Of a stretch of DNA of 64,000 nt, positions 26,608-33,265 are shown one piece after another. The translations under genes were made by a program, and so were the position numbers. The stretch spans positions 3,363,225 through 3,427,224 of the forward strand of contig NZ_CP061368.1 of assembly GCF_014725735.1 (NCBI RefSeq), in the 5' to 3' direction. Under the pieces are notes generated by a model. It ran no database searches and was not told the origin of the DNA. It was given only the letters and a program-made list of their open reading frames with translations. The DNA is from Wenzhouxiangella sp. AB-CW3 (GTDB lineage: Bacteria; Pseudomonadota; Gammaproteobacteria; Xanthomonadales; Wenzhouxiangellaceae). Every line of letters begins with the position of its first letter. Within the stretch, counting starts at the first letter, position 1.

Positions 26608-27161
26608 ATGCAGCTTCTATCAACTGTCATTACTAGCGCGCTCGTTGCGACCGTCGCTGGTGCAGCCATTAACGAGTGGCTTCGTAGTCGGGTTGCAAAG
26701 CAGACGGCAAGGTATGATGCGCTCGCGGCCGCCGTTTCTCTTGAGGGCTATGGAATTTCGTGTGCCCAAAAGCGATTATCAATCATGATTTGGTATACGA
26801 TTCTGAGGGGCATACTGGAGCACCCTTACCCAGAGTGCCGGAGCTACCTGATCTTCCAAGAATATCTGTAGTAGCGGAATTTTTACGCCCACGTAAAGGC
26901 GCCTTAATCGATCGAGTGCTGTCTTTACCGCAAAAGATTCACCAAGCACAGCAGCATGTTGAGTTTTGGTGGGATGTGACAGCGGATCGTGAGGATACCT
27001 CAGATGTTCTTGCTAAACATGCGGCGGGCATGGGGCTGTAAGCAATTGATCTCGCTGCTGATCTTCGAACTGATTTTGATTTGCCTTCCAGAGATCTTGT
27101 TTTCGGGGAATTGGACGTCAGAAGAACTCTTCAAGAAAGGCTAACTCATGAAGATCGATGA
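26608..27161 (+). pseudogene. Cassette 5: decayed gene with N-terminal membrane segment
   Basis: Starts as a protein with a hydrophobic N-terminus (TVITSALVATVAGAAINEWL) and a conserved-looking RYDALAAAVSLEGYG. At about 26750-26765 the reading frame shifts; the likely continuation is in the frame of 26760 (HDLVYDSEGHTGAPLPRVPE and on), which then meets an in-frame TAA at 27039-27041. After that stop the same frame goes on sensibly (AIDLAADLRTDFDLP ... ERLTHEDR) to a stop at 27161. So one frameshift and one nonsense change separate three pieces of one gene of about 180 codons. Family unknown. Confidence 0.65.
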
Positions 27162-27170
27162 TTACTCTAA

Positions 27171-27190
27171 GCCTAACGATCGTTTGGCAA
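27171..27190 (+). repeat. Truncated attC of cassette 5
   Basis: GCCTAAC (27171-27177) is complementary to the cassette start TTAGGTT in six of seven positions and is followed by an L-box-like GATCGTTTGGC. No matching downstream half or GTTRRRY core at normal distance is seen; the recombinase remnant takes over instead. Confidence 0.6.
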
Positions 27191-27207
27191 GGTTGGGTTC
27201 TACAGAC

Positions 27208-27553
27208 TCAAGGGTCACGGCTCGCGTGTCGCCGTGCTTCGTATTCCGGAATACAGCCACCCCCGTTCCAAGTGCAAATCTTCCAGTGTAAGGCCAAGAA
27301 TTTCGCCTTGCGTATGCCTGTGCCCAGGGCACAGGGCACAGGCGACGATAGAATAAAACTGCGGGTTGCGGCTGGCCTTGCAGGCCGCCAGCGGCGCTTT
27401 CCGCTCATCCTCGTCCCGGTAGCGGGTTCGCTCGTTCCGGAGCTTTGTGATAGGCCTGACGCCCTTCATAGGATCGTCATCGATCCACTTCCACTTTCTG
27501 GCGTGGGAAAGGAGGAAAGCGAGCAGGTCCCAGTAGTGCTTCATTGTTTTCAC
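27208..27553 (-). pseudogene. Tyrosine-recombinase (integrase) remnant
   Basis: About 110 codons similar to the middle of XerC-like phage integrases: HYWDLLAFLLSHARKWKWID (part of the core-binding domain), then RYRDEDERKAPLAACK and GEILGLTLEDLHLERGW. The box-I arginine region is garbled (CPGHRHTQGEI), the end shifts frame, and the HxxR and Tyr boxes are missing. It is inactive. It sits exactly where the cassette array breaks off. Confidence 0.72.
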
Positions 27554-27725
27554 GCTCTCTGGCCGAGTCTTCCTCTAAGGGGTTCAGCTCGTCTTCGGGC
27601 AATGGACTCATTTCGAATCCGAGTTCTTCGAATATGCGCTCTTCCTCGGCGCTCAGCTCAGCGGACTCCGCATCTTCAATCGGGCGCAGCCAGGGCTTGG
27701 ATTTCGGCCATCCCGTCTTTTCCAT
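27477..27725 (-). CDS. Small acidic protein at the end of the NUDIX operon (3' end possibly altered)
   Basis: 82 aa, strongly acidic in its centre (AELSAEEERIFEELGFEMS, then PLPEDELNPLEEDSARE). The ATG at 27725 has a strong AAGGAGCAAGTA leader, and the gene lies 40 bp after the NAD-kinase-like gene on the same strand, so it is probably the fourth gene of that operon. Its last about 25 codons overlap the recombinase remnant in another frame, so the native C-terminus may have been replaced. No known family. Confidence 0.5.
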   Translation of the reverse strand: MEKTGWPKSKPWLRPIEDAESAELSAEEERIFEELGFEMSPLPEDELNPLEEDSARERENNEALLGPARFPPFPRQKVEVDR

Positions 27726-27765
27726 TACTTGCTCCTTCTTTTCGCAGAGTGCCAGACCTGTTCGC

Positions 27766-28704
27766 TCATCCCTCAACGATGAGGCCACGTTGGGCTGACA
27801 ACGTGATATGGGCTGACAGTCCTGAGTGGAACGCGATCGCGTCTTCAGTAATCCCATCGGAGAAAATCACCCCGCCCTGGGCCATTTCCGAGGTCACGGA
27901 GAGGCGAGATCCGGCCTTGATGTGGCCGGTGGTCAATTCCGTGCCCAGCCCGACGGACGGAAATGGCTCGCGCACGAAGTAGAACAACGAATCGGCGTCC
28001 CAAGGCATTCGTGCCTGCCTCGACGCCGGAATCGTCACAGATGCACCCCAAACGCTCGCGGTCCGATAGGCACCTTGAACAATGGAGCGCATCCAACCGG
28101 TCGAGCCAACCCCGGTAGAGACCACGATCCCGCTGGAGGAATGGTGCTCGGCTCGGCCCTCGGCCTGGATCCGATAACGGGCCGAGACGTGGTCTTTGCG
28201 CCCGATGAACAAGTCATTGACCGCCAGAAGCTTCTGACCATCCGAGGTAGCGGCTTCTGCAAGCGTGACGGCTTTCTGGTCCGCGCGGCCCGCCAGGTTC
28301 CGCTGTAGCACATGCCCAAAGTCACCGGGCTCGGTTCGGCACAGCACGCCCTCGATCGTGTCGGGGTCAGGATTGACCGCGATGATCGGAATGCCGACTG
28401 CGTACTTGACGGTGTTGGCCACCAGCCCGTCCGGACCTATGGTGACCACCAGATCGGAGTCCCGAAACGGAAAACTGCTGACCATCCCGCGCCGGACCAT
28501 CTGGACGGGTAAGTCCTCCGGGACGGCGCCACGCACGGCCCGTAGCGCTCGGTCGAACCGCTGGTGCTCGTCTTCCAGCGGCCCGAGGTCCTGTCCGGCC
28601 CTGTCTAGGTAGAACCGGGCCTGCTCCAGGGTCACGAAACGCTGTTTGAGTTCCTCCAGCCGCGTTTCGCGGGTGACGACGATCAGGCGCTCAGGCCGCA
28701 TCAC
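27766..28704 (-). CDS. Divergent NAD(+)/diacylglycerol-kinase-fold protein
   Basis: 312 aa. The NAD-kinase fold is suggested by LVVTIGPDGLVANTV (in place of GGDGT) and SSGIVVSTGVGSTGWMRSI (in place of the conserved TPTGSTAY segment), with a C-terminal beta-rich domain. The N-terminal about 65 residues are helical and unlike housekeeping NadK. The altered GGDGT suggests a changed substrate or loss of kinase activity. Its ATG overlaps the SPFH gene end by 14 bp. With an NrtR-like regulator in the operon, a role in NAD or nucleotide metabolism is the leading guess. Confidence 0.72.
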   Translation of the reverse strand: MMRPERLIVVTRETRLEELKQRFVTLEQARFYLDRAGQDLGPLEDEHQRFDRALRAVRGAVPEDLPVQMVRRGMVSSFPFRDSDLVVTIGPDGLVANTVKYAVGIPIIAVNPDPDTIEGVLCRTEPGDFGHVLQRNLAGRADQKAVTLAEAATSDGQKLLAVNDLFIGRKDHVSARYRIQAEGRAEHHSSSGIVVSTGVGSTGWMRSIVQGAYRTASVWGASVTIPASRQARMPWDADSLFYFVREPFPSVGLGTELTTGHIKAGSRLSVTSEMAQGGVIFSDGITEDAIAFHSGLSAHITLSAQRGLIVEG

Positions 28705-29584
28705 TTTTCGCCCCGTCCTGGCGGGTCATCCAGCCGCTGAGCTGCGAGAGCAGGTCAGGCGTGATGCTGAGCTGGCCGATGGTCTGCGGATGCTCGGCAA
28801 ATTGCCGAAGCGCCAGCCCGACCAGGGACTGACCGGAGAGCTCGGCGTAGGGCTCGAGCTTCATCCGCTCCGCCTTGGCCTCAGCCTCCGCTTGCCGGAG
28901 CTGATTGGCCGTCTGGCGCTCGACCAGCTCCTTGCGCTCCTCTTCCCGGCTAATCTGGGCGTCGAGCTTGTCCTTGGCCAGCTTCGATTCCTGCTGCTGG
29001 GCGGAAAAGCGCCGGCCGTAAATGGCATCGTCGGCCCGTTTGTTCAGGCTCTCGCGGTATTCGGCCTCGAGGGCCTTCCGAAGCTCGGGCGCCGGGCTGA
29101 GTTCGAGCAGGTGGATTCCCTCGACCGTCAGCCCCAGCGCTCTCAGTTCCGAATCCTCGGTCAGCCGCTCTTCAAGCGAACCAACCAGCTCGGCGCCGGC
29201 GCGCAGGGCATGCTCGAAGGCCATTTCCTGCACGATTGGCCGGCAGTGGCTCTGGACGGCCGCGATGACACGCGATTCCAGCAGTTGGCGGCCCTGAACG
29301 GTCGGCCGGCCGGTCTCGGGGTCCACCTCGAATGGCAAGCTGCCAGCGGCCGCGAGCGGATCGGTGATGCGGAAGCTGACGCTGCCGTGGATGTGGAGCT
29401 CCTGGTGATCCTGGGTGTACTCGCTCAGGGAGAACCCCGCATCGAGCGAAGTCGCCGGAACGGCCAGGATGTTGGTGTTGTGGGGTAAGTACCAGAACGA
29501 CAACCCGAGCCCGGAGCGGCGGATCTGCCCCTGCCGTTGGACGAGGATCTGGTGGTTGGGGTCACCTTTGTAGTAGCGGAGCAT
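28691..29584 (-). CDS. SPFH/Band 7-domain protein
   Basis: 297 aa. The N-terminal SPFH domain (about 20-180) includes the beta-rich LGLSFWYLPHNTNILAVPAT and the later ALGLTVEGIHLLELSP typical of this family. A long charged coiled coil follows (ESKLAKDKLDAQISREEER and on, about 185-250). There is no obvious N-terminal membrane helix, so the protein is probably cytoplasmic or peripherally attached. SPFH proteins form large ring or cage assemblies. RBS GGAGGAGG sits 6 bp upstream of the ATG. It lies between the NUDIX and NAD-kinase-like genes. Confidence 0.82.
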   Translation of the reverse strand: MLRYYKGDPNHQILVQRQGQIRRSGLGLSFWYLPHNTNILAVPATSLDAGFSLSEYTQDHQELHIHGSVSFRITDPLAAAGSLPFEVDPETGRPTVQGRQLLESRVIAAVQSHCRPIVQEMAFEHALRAGAELVGSLEERLTEDSELRALGLTVEGIHLLELSPAPELRKALEAEYRESLNKRADDAIYGRRFSAQQQESKLAKDKLDAQISREEERKELVERQTANQLRQAEAEAKAERMKLEPYAELSGQSLVGLALRQFAEHPQTIGQLSITPDLLSQLSGWMTRQDGAKSDAA

Positions 29585-29608
29585 GGCTGCCTCCTCCTTT
29601 CTGTGAGG

Positions 29609-30271
29609 TCACTTGATGATCTGCACCGGCTCGTCGGACACGAGCCGGAACAGTTCGGCCGGCCGGTGTGGGCCGTCCTGAAATTTTCGCCCTGTGCCCT
29701 TCACAAGGCCTCTGGCCTTGAGGGCAGCTCGGAAATTACGCTTGTCCAGGGAATGGCCGAGAACGGCCTCATGGACGCCCTGAGCCTGTCTGAGCGTGAA
29801 TTCCTCGGGTAGCAACTGGAAAGCGATGGTCGAGTACTCGACCTTGGCCGATAGACGCTCTCGGGCCACCTGAAGGATCTCGGCGTGATCGAATGCCAAG
29901 TCCGGCAGTTCGTCGACCGGAAACCAGGCGGCCGCGTCGGCGTCGGTCGCGGCCTCGAGAATCAGCTCGTCGGAGCGGACCAGGGCGAAATAGGCCACGG
30001 TCACGACCCTGCCCCGTGGATCCCGGTCCGGGTCGCCGAAGGTGTAGAGTTGCTCCAAATAGGCCTCGTCGACGCCGGTCTCTTCCAGCAACTCGCGCCG
30101 GGCGCACTCGGCCAACGACTCCCCTTCCTGCACAAAGCCGCCCGGGAGGGCCCAGGAGCCCTTGTACGGCTCGCTGGCGCGGCGGACCAGCAGAACCTTC
30201 AGTCGCTCCTGCTGGATCGTGAACAGGACGATGTCGGTAGTCAGCAGGACCTTGGTGGGTGAGAAGCTCAT
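29609..30271 (-). CDS. NUDIX-type regulator with winged-helix C-terminus (NrtR-like)
   Basis: 220 aa from the ATG at 30271 (a GTG at 30280 is an alternative). The Nudix box GGFVQEGESLAECARRELLEETGV matches GX5EX7REUXEEXGU with its catalytic residues retained, so ADP-ribose hydrolysis is possible. The C-terminal part, QLLPEEFTLRQAQGVHEAVLG then LDKRNFRAALKARGLV, is the winged-helix DNA-binding domain of NrtR, the repressor of NAD-metabolism genes that senses ADP-ribose or NAD-related ligands. Paired operators upstream support autoregulation. It is the first gene of the operon. No Shine-Dalgarno is visible. Confidence 0.85.
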   Translation of the reverse strand: MSFSPTKVLLTTDIVLFTIQQERLKVLLVRRASEPYKGSWALPGGFVQEGESLAECARRELLEETGVDEAYLEQLYTFGDPDRDPRGRVVTVAYFALVRSDELILEAATDADAAAWFPVDELPDLAFDHAEILQVARERLSAKVEYSTIAFQLLPEEFTLRQAQGVHEAVLGHSLDKRNFRAALKARGLVKGTGRKFQDGPHRPAELFRLVSDEPVQIIK

Positions 30272-30282
30272 TTCGGACACTT

Positions 30283-30329
30283 AGTGTTAATGTGACACTT
30301 ATATTAGTGTCCATTTTACACTATGTCAA
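30283..30329 (-). promoter_or_regulatory. Promoter with two NrtR-like operators
   Basis: On the minus strand TTGACA (30329-30324), a 17-bp spacer and TAATAT (30306-30301) form a strong sigma70-type promoter. Two copies of AGTGT-N7-ACACT occur at 30283-30299 and 30306-30322, starting 23 bp apart; the first overlaps the spacer and -10, the second lies over the start of transcription. Both are placed to block RNA polymerase, and the NUDIX-winged-helix protein just downstream is the obvious candidate to bind them. Confidence 0.75.
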
Positions 30330-30506
30330 GCGGGCTGAGACACAAATTTTCCAGCCCAGATTCCTACATCTCGCATCAGAAATTTCCTACAGGCGCTTAG
30401 GCTAGCTGTCTATCGCGCCTTCCGCCGCGCCACCAGACAATGGGGCAGCCAAATGCACAGGAGAGAACAGATGAGCCATAAAGCAGAGCGACTCTGGAGA
30501 GTAAGT

Positions 30507-30533
30507 ATCCCCCGGCAAAGCCGGGGGCTTTAA
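30507..30533. terminator. Strong GC hairpin at the IS200-like end
   Basis: CCCCCGGC-AAA-GCCGGGGG followed by CTTTAATT. It is one of several stem-loops clustered at 30507-30597 (others: GCCGCTCGAAGCGGC, GGAGCTAGCGCTCC, GCCCCCTAAAGGGGGC) that mark the end of the IS200-type element, downstream of its transposase gene. It could stop transcription and also serve as a transposase recognition hairpin. Confidence 0.6.
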
Positions 30534-30596
30534 TTGTGAGCCGCTCGAAGCGGCCTGTGACGGAGCTAGCGCTCCTTGAGCCCCCTAAAGGGGGCG

Positions 30597-30911
30597 TTAC
30601 ATCAAGTTTAGCTGGTCCAGTCGACGGTCCTCGGCCTCCTGATTGCGGATATAGTCCCGGATCACCTGCTCGTCTCGCCCCACCGTCGAAGCGAAGTAGC
30701 CCCGGGCCCAGAAATGCTGGCCCACGTAGTTCCTCCGGCGACCCGCGTGAACCCGGGCGATATGGATCGCGCTCTTCCCTTTGATGAATCCGACCACCTG
30801 AGAAACAGCGTACTTCGGCGGGATCGATATCATCATGTGAACGTGATCAGGCATCAGATGACCCTCTTCGATATCGCTCTCCTTCTGCCTCGCCAGAGAC
30901 CGAACGGAACG
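30597..30911 (-). pseudogene. tnpA: IS200 transposase, 3' part
   Basis: Codes for about 103 residues of the Y1 transposase: SLARQKESDIEEGHLMPDH and HVHMMISIPPKY, which contain the HUH metal motif (HVH), then FWARGYFASTVGRDEQVIRDYIRNQ with the catalytic tyrosine. The family length is about 150 aa, so the missing start lies beyond the IS3 insertion (32459-32589). Upstream open sequence inside the IS3 element is unrelated. Confidence 0.88.
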
Positions 30912-30945
30912 TGTCAACACTTTCCCAACACATCGGCGCGTTTTT

Positions 30946-32007
30946 CTATGTAACAACCTCGGGTAGCTCGCTGTTGACCGGGGTTGGTGAGATCTGGAAC
31001 GCATCGGGCTTGTCGAGTAACTCCGCTGCGGTCTGACCATCGTCCGGATTGATCGAGACCACTGTTGGTGGCCGGGCGACTCGGGGCGGCCCTTTGACGT
31101 AACGCTCGGGATGCGCCGCATAGTGCCGGTCCATCGCCGCTTGTCGAACCTGCCAGATTGATTCGAACCGTCCGGTGTAGAGGTCTTCAGGTGTAAACAG
31201 CGCCAGACCCTCGTGCGGTCGGCGGCTGTAGGCTGGGAAGAACTCGCTGCCCCACTGCCGGGCGTGGCCCTCGTCCCGGAAACGACCTGGGTAGCTTGGC
31301 CAGTACTTGAGCGTTTTGAACTGACTTTCGCTGAATGCATTGTCGTTGCTGACTCTCGGCCTCGAGAAGCTGCGGGTAACGCCAAGATCGGACAACAGAT
31401 CACCGAAGCTGTGTGCGATCATCGGCGAGCCACGGTCCTGATGGACGATGAGTTGATTGGGCTCGATATCCCGACGCGACAGGACTTCGCGGAACAGGTG
31501 ACAAGCCAGACCGGCGTTCTCCTTGCGCGAGACCATCCAGCCGACCGGATATCGGCTGAACAGGTCCAGGATGACGTACAGGCTCAGGTAAAAGCCGCGT
31601 GTGATCGTCGCCAGCTTCGTGATGTCCCAGGTGTAGACCTGGTCTGGACCCGTCGCCTCCAGTTGCGGCTTGACGTGGTGCTGTGCCGGCCGCTGGTTGC
31701 GACGTTCGCGCGTTTCCTTTCGCCGGCCGAGCAAGCGATACATGGTCGAGATTGAACCCAGCACGGTGCCTTCGCTGAGCAGCGTTGCGTAGACTTGGCG
31801 CGGGGCGGTGTCCAGGAAGCGCTCGGAGTGTAACTCGTCAAGAATGCGCTGCTCTTCGATCTCCGACAGTCCGCGGTCCCGGCCAGTTGGCGCTGCAGCC
31901 CGCTTGCGTTGCCGGCGATCCGGATAGCACCAGTGGCGCGGTACATTCAGAGCCCGGCAGGCCTGCGCCTTGGGCACATCCGGCGGCAAGGTAGTCAGGC
32001 AGCTCAC
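30946..32007 (-). CDS. IS3-family transposase OrfB (DDE integrase core)
   Basis: 353 aa. The rve/DDE catalytic residues can be placed at YTWDITKL (Asp), LIVHQDRGSPM (Asp) and SESQFKTLKY (Glu). An N-terminal HTH_21-like part (SEIEEQRILDELHSERF, then YRLLGRR) precedes it. It starts at a GTG overlapping the orfA stop by 4 bp, so coupling is likely. orfA also carries an A8 run (32049-32056) that could support frameshifting to an OrfAB fusion. Full length, probably active. Confidence 0.9.
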   Translation of the reverse strand: MSCLTTLPPDVPKAQACRALNVPRHWCYPDRRQRKRAAAPTGRDRGLSEIEEQRILDELHSERFLDTAPRQVYATLLSEGTVLGSISTMYRLLGRRKETRERRNQRPAQHHVKPQLEATGPDQVYTWDITKLATITRGFYLSLYVILDLFSRYPVGWMVSRKENAGLACHLFREVLSRRDIEPNQLIVHQDRGSPMIAHSFGDLLSDLGVTRSFSRPRVSNDNAFSESQFKTLKYWPSYPGRFRDEGHARQWGSEFFPAYSRRPHEGLALFTPEDLYTGRFESIWQVRQAAMDRHYAAHPERYVKGPPRVARPPTVVSINPDDGQTAAELLDKPDAFQISPTPVNSELPEVVT

Positions 32008-32387
32008 GATTTGTTGCCGTCTTTGTCGCTGTCGAACAGGTGCAATACTTTTTTTTGGAGATCGACCAGTTGCTCGGCCACGTAGGCGCGCTTCTCCAGC
32101 TTGGCGTTAGCCTTTTTCAGGCGCTCGAGCTCCTTGTCGCGGGGGTCGGCGGGCTTACGGCCCGGCTGGCGGGCGGCCACGCCGGCTTCGCCATGCTCGG
32201 CCAGATCCTTGCGCCAAGTAGACAGCTGACCTGCATAAAGGCCCTGCCGTCGCAGCCAGGCGCCTTTCTCTCCGTGCGGTAAGGCATCGGCCTCAGCCAA
32301 CAGACGCTTCTTCTCGGCTACACTGAACCGGCGACGGGTGCGCTTTTCCAGGCGCGGATCGGTGACCACTTCATTGGAATCAGACAT
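32004..32387 (-). CDS. IS3-family transposase OrfA
   Basis: 127 aa. It has a helix-turn-helix of the IS3 OrfA type (RRRFSVAEKKRLLAEAD, then GLYAGQLSTWRKDL) and a C-terminal leucine-zipper-like helix (ELERLKKANAKLEKRAYVAE). It binds the IS ends together with OrfB. It precedes orfB with a 4-bp overlap. Confidence 0.9.
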   Translation of the reverse strand: MSDSNEVVTDPRLEKRTRRRFSVAEKKRLLAEADALPHGEKGAWLRRQGLYAGQLSTWRKDLAEHGEAGVAARQPGRKPADPRDKELERLKKANAKLEKRAYVAEQLVDLQKKVLHLFDSDKDGNKS

Positions 32388-32458
32388 ATTTCCACTCCGT
32401 TAGCGCCCTGAATGTTACAGATAAAACCGATCAGGTGCTGTTGGGAGTAATGTTGACA

Positions 32459-32589
32459 CACAGGGGAAAAACTTCGATCAACTCCCGCCGAATCACACCA
32501 TAAAGGCGTTTCCGGCGATACTTCGGGATGAAAACGATGTGGTACTTACACTCCCATCGTGTGTGTCGTAAACTGCTGACTTGTCTCAT
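32459..32589 (-). pseudogene. tnpA: IS200 transposase, 5' part
   Basis: From an ATG at 32589 with a near-perfect AAGGAGAAACC leader, 43 codons read MRQVSSLRHTRWECKYHIVF and IPKYRRKRLYG, ending in ELIEVFP. This is the N-terminus of IS200 TnpA, including the HIVFIPKYR signature. The frame is lost at the IS3 insertion. Confidence 0.88.
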
Positions 32590-32690
32590 GGTTTCTCCTT
32601 AGCGTGGTGCTTGGCGGCTCACGCTTTGGAGTTACCATGAGATTTCCGGAATCGTCAAACATTGAATGCCTCCCCAGCAGAGCTGGGGGG

Positions 32691-33265
32691 TCTCCCGAAT
32701 TTGTCTAGCGGTTGCTGTGGAAACTGCGGAGCGAGGAGGTAAGATCCAGCAGGCACGGGGCCTTCGGGACAGATTCGAGCAGCGAGTCAAGTATTCCCAG
32801 GATCTCAACAAAGAGCATTTCACCTCGCCGTCCAGCACTGAACATGCAACCTGCTAGGGCACGGGAACTATTCGATACACCGAGGGTGTGAGTAAGCTGG
32901 AAGATATGGCCGCCCGGCCAGGGGCTTGCGTTTGCGCTGGCAGTAGGGGCGGCCGGGCAACCCGTTGCTCTGCCGATCTGCATGAATGCCTATCTCGCAC
33001 TTGCTGGAGAGAGGAATGTCCATGTGGCGAACCTACTTGCGGTGCGCATGCTTATGTTGCAGGCTGAGTGCATGAGAGTGGTCGAGCAATCTGATATATA
33101 CCCGACTGGAGGATCGTAGCCAATTGCGTTACCACCGCCTCCAGAGGAAATCGTTTCTATTTGTATAGCGGGGGCGTTACCGAGATTCCATATCCAGCCC
33201 TACGGCCGTGTGCCGATGCGTATAAACTTTTGTTTTTATAGCCTTGTTGCAGATGGAGTTCCTGT
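32691..33265. other. Gene-free stretch between the IS200-like end and the SIR2-PIN gene
   Basis: About 575 bp with no supported gene. A short plus-strand open stretch (32700-32857, with RFEQRVKYSQDLNKEHF) might be a gene remnant but matches nothing I know. The last part must hold the SIR2-PIN promoter. A palindrome-like GGCGGCCGGGC/GGCCGCCCGGCC pair lies at about 32909-32958. Confidence 0.45.

Larger units (their letters stand above)
19372..27190 (+). mobile_element. Integron gene-cassette array without integrase (CALIN)
   Basis: Five consecutive cassettes in the same orientation. Each begins just after the G of a GTTRRRY-type core and ends with an attC whose 5' half-site is complementary to that cassette's own first bases: TTAGAGC with GCTCTAAC; TTGGG with TCCCAAC; TTAAATG with CATCTAAC; TTAGACC with AGTCTAAC; TTAGGTT with GCCTAAC. 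This pairing is the signature of cassettes that once circularised by attC recombination. No intI gene is in the window. The fifth attC is cut short where the recombinase remnant begins. Confidence 0.9.
30911..32459 (-). mobile_element. IS3-family insertion sequence
   Basis: About 1.55 kb with imperfect terminal inverted repeats that begin GTGTCAACA at both ends (30911-30919 and, inverted, 32451-32459) and stay related for about 45 bp (CCCAACA, ATCGG, TATGTAACA). It holds orfA and orfB. No clear target duplication is visible (AAC versus ACA next to the ends). It appears intact and lies inside the IS200 transposase gene. Confidence 0.85.
30507..32690 (-). mobile_element. IS200-type element interrupted by an IS3-family element
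   Basis: Hairpin-rich ends (30507-30597 and CCCCAGC-AGA-GCTGGGG near 32667-32683) flank a transposase gene in two pieces. The first 43 codons are at 32459-32589 and the rest at 30597-30911, with an IS3-family element in between. The edges are approximate because IS200 elements lack terminal inverted repeats. Confidence 0.75.

Noticed and set aside
30395-30403. GCTTAGGCT copy matching the island's left end (18804-18812) as a second internal element end
   Set aside because: Nine bases only, with no other end sequence, junction or recombinase nearby; chance is likely in 22 kb.
30597-31403. 268-codon minus-strand reading through IS200 tnpA into the IS3 element as one protein
   Set aside because: Only the last about 103 residues are transposase; the rest is the IS3 end read in a wrong frame. 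The true 5' part of tnpA is at 32459-32589.
32666-32857. 63-codon plus-strand frame after the IS200 end as a small gene
   Set aside because: Begins inside the hairpin of the IS end, has no ribosome-binding site and no recognisable similarity; kept only as a possible remnant in the gap description.
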